From contig DBXU01000162.1 of assembly GCA_002310075.1 (NCBI GenBank), positions 3,951 through 23,541 of the forward strand: a stretch of DNA of 19,591 bases. The letters run 5' to 3'. A program made the translations under genes and the position numbers. This stretch comes from Bacteroidales bacterium UBA1204 (GTDB lineage Bacteria > Bacteroidota > Bacteroidia > Bacteroidales > F082). Of the stretch, positions 6,496 to 13,314 are shown in pieces (the stretch's first letter is position 1; the number at the start of each line of letters is the position of its first letter). Below the pieces are notes generated by a model. It saw nothing but the letters and a program-made list of their open reading frames with translations, was not told the origin of the DNA and ran no database searches.

Positions 6496-7812
6496 ATGAA
6501 AAATCTAATCAAGGGCATTTCGTTGGCTTCGCTAGCGGTTCTCGTATTTGCGTGCAATAAGACACCAGAAGTCTTCAAGGGCTTCAAGAAGATGGATACG
6601 GGCGCCTATATGAGTTTTTATAAGCGTGGCAACGAAGGTGCTTGCCCTCGTATCGGCGACGGCGTCAGTTTCGAAATGGCCCAGTATTTCAATGATACGT
6701 TGTTGTTCACCACAGCAGAAGAAGGTCCCATAGACATCGTTCTACAGTATCCTGATTTTGTAGGGGATGTTGCGGATGCCTTGATGGCAATGCATGTGGG
6801 TGATTCGGCCCGTTTGGTTGTATTGTCTGATTCAGTGTTTACGACCGTGATGCAGGTTGATGTTCCGGCTGAATATATGGGGAAACCGATTTATTATGAC
6901 CTGAAACTGTTGTCGGTGACACCTTCTGAGGAACTAGAGGCCGCCTATAAGGAGTATCTTGACAGCCTAATGGTGGATGAACAGCATTATCTGGAGATGT
7001 TAACGTCTGATCCAGACAACACGATGACTGAATCAGGCCTGATTATTCTCGAGAAGACTGGTAAGGGTACCTTGGCTCAATTGGGTGATTTCGTGGATTT
7101 TGATTTCCTCATGCTCAGTAGAGACGGTGATACCATTATGAATTCTTTTGATGTGGAATCGGTCGACATGCAGTATGGCGAGGAATTCATGTGCTCAGGC
7201 TTTAATGAGGCTCTTGGCATGATTCCTCAGGGTGGTAGCATGCGTTTTGTCATCCCATCTCAATTAGGTTTCGACAGTATTGGTTACGAGCACATCATCG
7301 CTCCCTATGAACCTATGATTGTCACTATGAGAATGAATGAGGTAATGAACAAAGAAGCCCACGACAAGAAAGTGGCTGCCCAAGAAGCCAAGGATAAGGC
7401 GGAAAAAGAGCGAATCCAGGCACATGAAAATGCAATGATCCAGAAATATGTGAATGAGAACGGCATCACTGTTGAGCCTACAGAATCGGGTCTATACATC
7501 ATCCGCAAAGAAGAAGGACAAGGCAAGGTTGCCCAATGGGGTGATAGGGTGGTTGTTCACTACAGCTTAAGTAATTTGAATGGCCAAGCCATTGAATCGA
7601 GCTACGAACATGGAAGCCCCATCAGCTTCAAAATTGGTAATGGAGAGATGATTGCAGCTATTGACGAGGCCTTAATGACCATGTCTCCTGGCGCTAAGGT
7701 GACCTTGGTTACGCCTTCGGATTTGGCTTTTGGCGAATTCGTCATCGATGAAAAGCTGTTGCCCGCCTATACGCCTTTGGTAATCGATTTGGAACTCGTG
7801 AAGATTGAATGA
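6496..7812 (+). CDS. Lipoprotein with three degenerate FKBP-like modules
   Basis: Start ATG 6496 lies one base after the previous stop (TAA-G-ATG); a TTG at 6478 would extend into the upstream gene and spoil the signal peptide. 438 residues, lipobox LVFAC with Cys20. Module 1 (36-142) has the shared signature VGDV..ALMAMHVGDSARL. Module 2 (180-282) retains only MIPQGGSMRFVIPSQLGFD. Module 3 (331-436) has VVHYSLSNLNGQAIESS, keeping the core Tyr356 but with Ile-Glu in place of Phe-Asp, MIAAIDEALMTM instead of VIPGWDEG, and AFG for AYG. A strongly charged helix with K/E/A runs (about 283-318) separates modules 2 and 3. All catalytic pockets look impaired, so a binding or scaffold role is more likely than isomerisation. 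It is the last gene of the operon and is followed by the terminator at 7831. Confidence 0.85.
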   Translation: MKNLIKGISLASLAVLVFACNKTPEVFKGFKKMDTGAYMSFYKRGNEGACPRIGDGVSFEMAQYFNDTLLFTTAEEGPIDIVLQYPDFVGDVADALMAMHVGDSARLVVLSDSVFTTVMQVDVPAEYMGKPIYYDLKLLSVTPSEELEAAYKEYLDSLMVDEQHYLEMLTSDPDNTMTESGLIILEKTGKGTLAQLGDFVDFDFLMLSRDGDTIMNSFDVESVDMQYGEEFMCSGFNEALGMIPQGGSMRFVIPSQLGFDSIGYEHIIAPYEPMIVTMRMNEVMNKEAHDKKVAAQEAKDKAEKERIQAHENAMIQKYVNENGITVEPTESGLYIIRKEEGQGKVAQWGDRVVVHYSLSNLNGQAIESSYEHGSPISFKIGNGEMIAAIDEALMTMSPGAKVTLVTPSDLAFGEFVIDEKLLPAYTPLVIDLELVKIE

Positions 7813-7830
7813 ATAAAATCCTTCGCTGAT

Positions 7831-7868
7831 AAAAAAACGCTGCTAAGTTTAATGGCAGCGTTTTTTTT
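7831..7868. terminator. Strong bidirectional intrinsic terminator between convergent operons
   Basis: CGCTGC (7838-7843) pairs with GCAGCG (7855-7860), extended by A7 on the left and T8 on the right, with an 11-nt loop. Both strands therefore have a GC stem followed by a U run. It ends the FKBP operon on the plus strand and the polysaccharide operon on the minus strand; the stop codon of the minus-strand ligase (7867-7869) overlaps its edge. Confidence 0.92.
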
Positions 7869-9306
7869 ATTCCACTTCCTTGAAGTCCTCGCGGTCGGCG
7901 TAATACGTATCGATGGCTGCAATCAAAGCAGCAAGACTCCATACGGGGACCGCCAACTTGTCCGTGTCCAAGAAATTGTTTAGGAAGCCGTGTATGAAAT
8001 AACTGAAGAAGGCGAGGGTGGCTCCCAATACAAGAACCTTGGCCTTCTTATTCTTGCAACGCGCGTAGGTTTTTAAGCCGCATGTCACTGTGACGACAAC
8101 CAACACGATCATAATAAGCGATCCAACAAGTCCTTGTTCGGCCAATGGGCCGAAATACTCGGAGTGAGCATTGCCACCGTCACCTGCGTTAGTGCTGATG
8201 ATGGTCTTTTCCTTCGACATCTGGTAGGGAGCATACACAAATTGATAGGTGCCAGGTCCCCAGCCGAAAATAGGCCGTTCATTGAATAGACGGAAGGCGG
8301 ACTGCCAACGGTTGATGCGTTCAAGGTTGGAGGCATCGGTGGAGATGTTGGTGATGGATTGGATGTTCTCCACGAGGTCGCCAGAGGCATCTTGGTTGTT
8401 CTTTTCCAAAGCATCAATGATTTGATTTTGGAAGGCGAAGAATAATCCGACCAATATTACCACTACGGTGGCAATCCAGCGAAACTTGATGCGCAATAAC
8501 ACGCATATTAGTACAGCTAATGCAGCGGCGACACTCAGCCATGCGGCTCGGCAGTTGGAGAACACCAAAGCGGTACTGAGCAATAGAACAACTCCAATGA
8601 TGAGCATACGTTGGCCTCTTTTAACATCTGGCATGAAGACATAGGTCAACGCGAGGATGAGGTAGATGGCCAAGGCGGCACCATAGGCAGTGTGGTCGTT
8701 ATAGAAAGGCGTCATCACCCAGTGGGCAGAGTCGCCGTCGAAGCCGAATTGTGCATGATGTATGATGGTATAAACACATACAATACACAATGCGGCGATG
8801 TAAAGCCAAATGAACCAGTGGATGTTTTTGGGATTCTTGAATAAAATGGCGCACAGGAAAAATGCCGGTATGATAAACCATAGCCTTGATAGTATGAATT
8901 TGAGTGATACGACAGGCATCTCGCTAGTAATGGTGGTGACCAGCATCCATAGAAACATGACATAGATGACAATGGAGATGGGGTGATGTGAGATGCGTTT
9001 GTCGTATTTGCCGTCATACAGCATCTTGGCAAAGAATAGAACCATGATGCCCATAAGGAGAGGCTCGGCAGGCAAGGAGATGGCCAATCCGGCTTCAAGG
9101 GCTTTCAGGTTGACAGAAAGTGGTACCGTGAATGCGGTGAGAAGAAGAACTTTATCGAGAGAAAAGATATAGAGCAACAGCACGCCTAATACGACAGGTA
9201 AGGCAAAAAAGAGGAAGGTGTTCTTTTTTACCACCAAAAAGAGCCCTACGGCTACAAATAGCGCCGCAATTAGGTAAAGCCATGCTATTTTAGCTCTTTT
9301 CTCCAC
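7867..9306 (-). CDS. O-antigen ligase / polymerase family membrane protein (Wzy_C)
   Basis: 479 residues with about 11-12 hydrophobic segments. The large periplasmic loop between the late membrane segments (about 293-395) carries the family landmarks: FSNCRAAWLS just before it (Arg253), RINRWQSAFRLF (330-341), GWGPGTY (348-354), and NAHSEYFGPLAEQG (379-392) with His381. WaaL-type ligases join undecaprenyl-linked glycan to lipid A core; Wzy polymerases use a related fold, and sequence alone does not separate the two. Start is GTG 9306, three bases after the previous stop; no nearer ATG preserves the first membrane segment. Last gene of the Wzz-Wzz-ligase operon. Confidence 0.85.
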   Translation of the reverse strand: MEKRAKIAWLYLIAALFVAVGLFLVVKKNTFLFFALPVVLGVLLLYIFSLDKVLLLTAFTVPLSVNLKALEAGLAISLPAEPLLMGIMVLFFAKMLYDGKYDKRISHHPISIVIYVMFLWMLVTTITSEMPVVSLKFILSRLWFIIPAFFLCAILFKNPKNIHWFIWLYIAALCIVCVYTIIHHAQFGFDGDSAHWVMTPFYNDHTAYGAALAIYLILALTYVFMPDVKRGQRMLIIGVVLLLSTALVFSNCRAAWLSVAAALAVLICVLLRIKFRWIATVVVILVGLFFAFQNQIIDALEKNNQDASGDLVENIQSITNISTDASNLERINRWQSAFRLFNERPIFGWGPGTYQFVYAPYQMSKEKTIISTNAGDGGNAHSEYFGPLAEQGLVGSLIMIVLVVVTVTCGLKTYARCKNKKAKVLVLGATLAFFSYFIHGFLNNFLDTDKLAVPVWSLAALIAAIDTYYADREDFKEVE

Positions 9307-9309
9307 GGC

Positions 9310-10293
9310 TTATTTGTTTTCTGCCACGAAACGTCTGCGGTTTTCGATGATAAAGATTACCAGAATGGAGAGAAGCATGGCTCCCAAAGCCGAAAGAGCG
9401 ACAACGACCCAACGGACGGGGAAGGCCTTTTTGTCGGCAGGGAATGGTTCGGTGACAATGTTGGAGTAGGTGAGGTCGGAATGGAAGAAACGCAAGTTCT
9501 GTTCATAGTCGACCTTGGTGTTAACGTAGGTTTGGGCTTCAGCCTCAATTTTGGCGTGAAGGTCGACGGCTTCTGCTCCATAGGTCTCAAGGTTGTTTTT
9601 CAGTTCGGTGGCTTTTGCTGAGCCAGCGAGATACCCACGGGTCACCTCACGCGCTTGGCTACTGTAATCAGTTACGCCGTATTCGGTGCTAAGCGTGCTA
9701 AGACGGTCTTTCAGCGAGTCGATATTACGTTGTTTTTCGTTCAACTGCCTTTCATACATGGCCACTACTTCGCCAACTTTTTTGGTGTGAAGTCCATGAA
9801 CCTTTTGATCGTAGAAGTTAAGGATGTCCTTGGCGATGTCGCAAGCCACGTTGGGATCTTTATCCATAACGGTGATGGAAACGGCTTCATAAGGCGTCTT
9901 GCTAATCTTGATCTTGCTGCGGTATTCATTGAGCATGTATGTTTTGGCAAACTTGTAGTTCTTATCAATCTTGTAGTCCGTCCAAAGGTCATACTTCTCA
10001 ATGATGGAGTCCATGATGGACTGTGAGTTGATGATCTGCAGCATTTGTTCGGTCTCGCTCTCGTCCGAGTATGGGCTGATGTTGGCAGGATAGGCCACAG
10101 CTTCCGACTTGTAGAGAGGTGTGATGAACATAGAACTGGAGAAGATGGCACCGCACAAAGCAGCAAGCAATGTGATAATAAGGATGTGCCATTTCCATTT
10201 CAGCACAAGTTGAATCAATGAAAGGTTGTTGAAGTTATTGTCCATTTTTGTTTGAATTGTTTTCGGAGAATGTTGTTTAAAAAGCTGACTCAT
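9310..10293 (-). CDS. Wzz-like polysaccharide chain-length determinant, second copy
   Basis: 327 residues with the Wzz topology: membrane segment at 35-57, a periplasmic region of about 240 residues rich in helices and coiled coil (about 170-250), and a second membrane segment at 295-316 followed by a short basic tail. MFITPLYKSEAVAYP follows the first membrane segment, and FPADKKAFPVRW, in place of the usual proline-rich motif, precedes the second. There is no Walker kinase domain, so it is Wzz rather than a fused Wzc. Wzz proteins set the modal length of O-antigen or similar glycans made by Wzy. ATG 10293 sits one base after the upstream stop; ATG 10245 (MDNNFNNLSLIQLVL) is a credible alternative that better matches typical Wzz N-termini. 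Confidence 0.85.
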   Translation of the reverse strand: MSQLFKQHSPKTIQTKMDNNFNNLSLIQLVLKWKWHILIITLLAALCGAIFSSSMFITPLYKSEAVAYPANISPYSDESETEQMLQIINSQSIMDSIIEKYDLWTDYKIDKNYKFAKTYMLNEYRSKIKISKTPYEAVSITVMDKDPNVACDIAKDILNFYDQKVHGLHTKKVGEVVAMYERQLNEKQRNIDSLKDRLSTLSTEYGVTDYSSQAREVTRGYLAGSAKATELKNNLETYGAEAVDLHAKIEAEAQTYVNTKVDYEQNLRFFHSDLTYSNIVTEPFPADKKAFPVRWVVVALSALGAMLLSILVIFIIENRRRFVAENK

Positions 10294-10294
10294 T

Positions 10295-11359
10295 TTATTG
10301 GTTCTGACGGTCTTGGTTTGTGGAGGCCGGATGGGCTTCGGCCTGTCGACGAAAAAAGCCTTTTGACCGGTCGTATAAAATGATGCAGAAGATGAGCAAT
10401 AGGAAGGTGCTAAGCAGTGTGATCACCACAATGATCCAACGTGTTGGGTAACTCTTGCGTTCGGCTTGGAAAGCAGAAGTGACGACGAATTTGTGAGGGA
10501 TGAACTCGGTGGCGTCTACTTTGGCTTCCTCATATTTTGCCTTGACTAAGGAAAGCTGAAGGCGGTCGTTGTCCAAACGTTCGTTGATAGCATAGGAGGC
10601 ACCTCCATACTCGGCCAATATGTCCAAATGCTCTTGTATGTTTTTGATACCTTGCGTGTTGCCTTTTCCGAGTTCAACAGCCAGCTGTTGGCTGAGCATT
10701 TCTACTTGCGACTCGTAGTCGAATACACCGAGCTTGCGCAAAGCATTGAGTGAGTCTTCGAGCATGTTCATCTCGGCAACGAGCGTATTGTACTCCTGTT
10801 CAACGATACGGTAGGCCTCAATAGCGACTTCCTTTTGCATCTGGTTCATTGTGCTGTCGAAGATTTCGGCAATCTCGTTGGCGATGCGAGCCGAAAGTGC
10901 AGCGTCGGAGTCAAGGACCGTGATTTTTACGGCGTTGTATTCAGTGCGGCGGAATTTAATCCGGGTATCGTAAAGTTTGTTCAACTTGGTGATGGGGTAT
11001 TTGCTATTGGCCTTGATCTTGTAATGCTCCATCAAGTTAAAGCGGCTTATAACCTTGTCTCGCACGCGATTTGAATTCAAAACCTGAAGCATTTGCTCGG
11101 TTTGTTCATCCTCACCGATGTTCATGATGTCTTTTTCCGACTGATAGGTGGTACTAATCAGCACTTTGGAAATGGAGTTGCTAGAGGTGGGGTAAATGAC
11201 CGTCGTGGATTTATATAGCGGTGTGATGAAAAAAGGAGCACTGAAAATGATTGCACATAGTGCCGCTATTGCTAAGATGATCAAAATGGGTTTCCTATAC
11301 TCCGCTATTAGCTTACATAAGTATTTGGAACTGTATGTGTTGTGTTGTTGTTCTTCCAT
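10295..11359 (-). CDS. Wzz-like polysaccharide chain-length determinant, first copy
   Basis: 354 residues, same topology as its neighbour: membrane segment near 24-45, periplasmic helical region, second membrane segment at 308-329 after AERKSYPTRW, and a 25-residue hydrophilic tail. FFITPLYKSTTVIYP and the EQTEQMLQVLNSNRVRDKVI block match ITPLYKSEAVAYP and ETEQMLQIINSQSIMDSII in the downstream gene, so the two are tandem paralogues. This copy has about 20 extra residues after the first strand (SISKVLISTTYQSEKDIMN). Two Wzz paralogues may form hetero-oligomers or specify two chain lengths; which is not visible. It has its own promoter at 11382-11412. Confidence 0.85.
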   Translation of the reverse strand: MEEQQHNTYSSKYLCKLIAEYRKPILIILAIAALCAIIFSAPFFITPLYKSTTVIYPTSSNSISKVLISTTYQSEKDIMNIGEDEQTEQMLQVLNSNRVRDKVISRFNLMEHYKIKANSKYPITKLNKLYDTRIKFRRTEYNAVKITVLDSDAALSARIANEIAEIFDSTMNQMQKEVAIEAYRIVEQEYNTLVAEMNMLEDSLNALRKLGVFDYESQVEMLSQQLAVELGKGNTQGIKNIQEHLDILAEYGGASYAINERLDNDRLQLSLVKAKYEEAKVDATEFIPHKFVVTSAFQAERKSYPTRWIIVVITLLSTFLLLIFCIILYDRSKGFFRRQAEAHPASTNQDRQNQ

Positions 11360-11381
11360 ATTTATGTTTGTAATAAGTTGC

Positions 11382-11412
11382 CAAAGATAGGCTTTTTTCC
11401 GGAATTGACAAT
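11382..11412 (-). promoter_or_regulatory. Promoter of the Wzz-Wzz-ligase operon
   Basis: On the minus strand TATCTTTG (11389-11382) is a perfect TAnnTTTG -7 element, and ATTG (11412-11409), one base off TTTG, lies 19 nt upstream, the standard spacing. Transcription would start near 11374, about 15 nt before ATG 11359. This separates the operon from the flippase, whose stop is at 11425. Confidence 0.55.
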
Positions 11413-11424
11413 GAAAAAAGCGAA

Positions 11425-12915
11425 TTATGCCTTTTTTTCCTTGGGAAGGACGAGGCTGGCAATCTCTTGGAAACGGAGCAACCTGGTAAAGAAAATGGCG
11501 CCACAGTTAATTGCAAAAGCAAGGCAAAAACCAATGATCCAGTTGATGTCCAACTGTTTGATTAGGAATGTCACGAGGATGATGGTGGCGGCAAATAGAA
11601 AGATGTGGAACCAATAGCGCCTACCCATGTTAAAATGGAGAATACGTTTGGCTAACAGGTATTGGAGCAAGGCGGTGAAGGTTTGCACAAATAGGCTGGT
11701 GCAAGCGGCGCCAAATGCTTGAAAACGTGGAATTATGACAAGGTTGAGCAGGATGTTGATGACCACTCCTGCAGCGGCTACAATGTTGAGTTGTTTGAGG
11801 CTACCGTTGGCGGTGAGTAGCGTGCCAAAAACGTATGTGGTTGAAAGGCAGAAGAAACTACCCATCAACAAAGGAAACACTTTGGCGTATTGATTGATAC
11901 GTAAGTAATAAGTAGCATGGGTTTCGGCTTCTTCGGGATTGTACATCATTTGCATGATCTCGTGGTTGAAGAAGACGCATAGGACAAGAACAATGCCAGC
12001 CATGGCAACTATGACGTTGAACGAAGTCTTGATGAGGTTGTTCAATTCTGGTTTGTTCTTTATGGTGGCAGTAAACATCGGCAACAACATGATGGCAAAC
12101 AGGTTGGAGATGTTATTGCCGGCGTCGAAGAGGCGGTAGGCTCGGCTATAAATGCCTGCTTGAATACCTTTGTCGTCCAAAAGACGCTCAAGCAGGACGG
12201 GCTCGATACGGCTGTATACGCTCATCAGTAGGACCAAAAGGGCAAAAGGAAGGCTTTGCTTGAGAATCTCCTTGAAAAACTGTATGTTGATTTTGAAGCT
12301 GATGTTTTCCGCATGTCGGAGCACTACCGTCAAAGCAAATAACAGTGTGCAAATGTATGCCAGAGTTTGTGCTTGCAGGTACCATATGGCGTTGAATCTC
12401 TCTCTTGGGAACCAGCCGCTCCATAGTACCAGACACATGATGACAATGGCAAGCACGCGGTCGAAAACGGAAAGGATGCTGTCTTGTTTGAACAGCAACA
12501 GGCCTTGTATGTTCGACCTGAGAAAGAGAATGAAGGAAAGAAGTATTTGGTTGAGGCCGCACCAGAATAACAGCTTGAGTTTCAAACCCTCATTGTAACC
12601 GCAGAAATAGCCGACTACAAATATGACGCAAGCATATAACAATCCGAGCAGTAGCTTGATTTCAGTGAGCCCGCCAAAATGTTTGGAAAGGTTTTTCGGG
12701 TCTTGTGCCACGGCACGACTGTTGAAATTGGTGATGCCGAGGTCGAGCAAAATGTAGAATAGGTATGAAAAGTTGAAGAGAGCTTGATAAGTACCGTAGG
12801 AGGCATCCCCTAACAGGTTTTGGACTTCGCGGTCGATGCCAAGAATCCAGAACGGCTTCACCAACAGGTTGAGAAACAGCAGAAAAATGATATTTTTTAT
12901 GAAGCGGTTCTGCAT
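11425..12915 (-). CDS. Wzx-like lipopolysaccharide/polysaccharide flippase (MOP superfamily)
   Basis: 496 residues from ATG 12915, with about 12-14 hydrophobic segments spread along the whole length, and features of the polysaccharide-transport branch of the MOP superfamily: an N-terminal NIIFLLFLNLLVKPFWILGIDREVQNLLG-like entry, RSNIQGLLLF and RIEPVLLERLL around the middle, and a GIYSRAYRLFDAGNNISNLF segment. It would flip undecaprenyl-linked glycan repeats across the inner membrane. Start: the reading frame extends to 13011, but a -7 promoter element at 12937-12944 puts transcription start near 12930, so only ATG 12927 or 12915 is possible, and 12915 leaves room for a short leader. It precedes the Wzz pair on the same strand, with which it would share a pathway. 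Confidence 0.85.
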   Translation of the reverse strand: MQNRFIKNIIFLLFLNLLVKPFWILGIDREVQNLLGDASYGTYQALFNFSYLFYILLDLGITNFNSRAVAQDPKNLSKHFGGLTEIKLLLGLLYACVIFVVGYFCGYNEGLKLKLLFWCGLNQILLSFILFLRSNIQGLLLFKQDSILSVFDRVLAIVIMCLVLWSGWFPRERFNAIWYLQAQTLAYICTLLFALTVVLRHAENISFKINIQFFKEILKQSLPFALLVLLMSVYSRIEPVLLERLLDDKGIQAGIYSRAYRLFDAGNNISNLFAIMLLPMFTATIKNKPELNNLIKTSFNVIVAMAGIVLVLCVFFNHEIMQMMYNPEEAETHATYYLRINQYAKVFPLLMGSFFCLSTTYVFGTLLTANGSLKQLNIVAAAGVVINILLNLVIIPRFQAFGAACTSLFVQTFTALLQYLLAKRILHFNMGRRYWFHIFLFAATIILVTFLIKQLDINWIIGFCLAFAINCGAIFFTRLLRFQEIASLVLPKEKKA

Positions 12916-12936
12916 TCTAAATGTCATTGGACATGG

Positions 12937-12944
12937 CAAAAGTA
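12937..12944 (-). promoter_or_regulatory. -7 promoter element of the flippase gene
   Basis: Minus-strand TACTTTTG matches TAnnTTTG. Predicted start near 12930. No clear -33 TTTG is visible. It lies about 50 bp from the divergent clpS promoter, so the two operons share a compact control region. Confidence 0.5.
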
Positions 12945-12993
12945 GGAAAAAAACGTTTTCGGAGCTATTTTCACCATCCAATTTGGAAAATAT

Positions 12994-13007
12994 GTGTATC
13001 TTTACAC
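12994..13007 (+). promoter_or_regulatory. Putative clpS-relA promoter with embedded inverted repeat
   Basis: GTGTATCTTTACAC is a perfect 5-4-5 inverted repeat enclosing TATCTTTA (12997-13004), one base from the TAnnTTTG consensus. Transcription would start near 13011, about 18 nt before ATG 13029. No good -33 element is present, so the call is tentative. Confidence 0.38.
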
Positions 13008-13028
13008 CCAAAATAAGACTTGAGTGAG

Positions 13029-13304
13029 ATGAACAAGGAACAGGAATCCGTAGATGTGATGACGGAGGAGTTGGCCGACAATGAAAAAAGTCTAATGCTC
13101 ATCAATGATGATGTGAACACATTTGAATATGTTATCGACACCTTGATGAAGGTGTGCCATCATACGCACGAACAGGCCGAGACTTGTGCTTGGATTACGC
13201 ATTACAAAGGCAAATGCGCCATCCTGCACGGGAGCTTCGAAGAATTGAAGCCATATTATGATACCTTATTAGCTTATCATCTCACTGTCAAGATAGAATC
13301 TTAG
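13029..13304 (+). CDS. clpS: ATP-dependent Clp protease adaptor ClpS
   Basis: 91 residues from ATG 13029 (TTG 13020 would add three residues). After a 20-residue acidic tail, the ClpS core begins LMLINDDVNTFEYVIDTLMKV. Asn26-Asp27-Asp28 match the Asn/Asp residues of E. coli ClpS that bind the alpha-amino group of N-degron substrates, and His58 in THYKGKCAILHG matches the conserved His of that pocket. ClpS delivers proteins with destabilising N-terminal residues to the ClpA or ClpC unfoldase. It is ten bases upstream of the RelA-like gene and probably cotranscribed with it, which links N-degron proteolysis to the alarmone response by position only. Confidence 0.92.
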   Translation: MNKEQESVDVMTEELADNEKSLMLINDDVNTFEYVIDTLMKVCHHTHEQAETCAWITHYKGKCAILHGSFEELKPYYDTLLAYHLTVKIES

Positions 13305-13314
13305 ACAACTATCA

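Noticed and set aside
3680..7812. Naming the FKBP operon as a gliding-motility locus
   Set aside because: Only the first gene resembles GldI in size and layout; no other gld or spr genes are in the window, so motility is not supported.
8611..8844. 77-codon plus-strand frame opposite the O-antigen ligase
   Set aside because: Antisense shadow of a clear membrane-protein gene; no ribosome site or family features.
11391..11421. GCTTTTTT...AAAAAAGC inverted repeat as a terminator after the flippase
   Set aside because: The stem is nearly all A/T with a 15-nt loop and no following T run, and it overlaps the Wzz promoter -33 region.
11342..11617. 91-codon plus-strand frame opposite the flippase end and Wzz start
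   Set aside because: Spans the minus-strand Wzz promoter and the flippase C-terminus; no recognisable domain.
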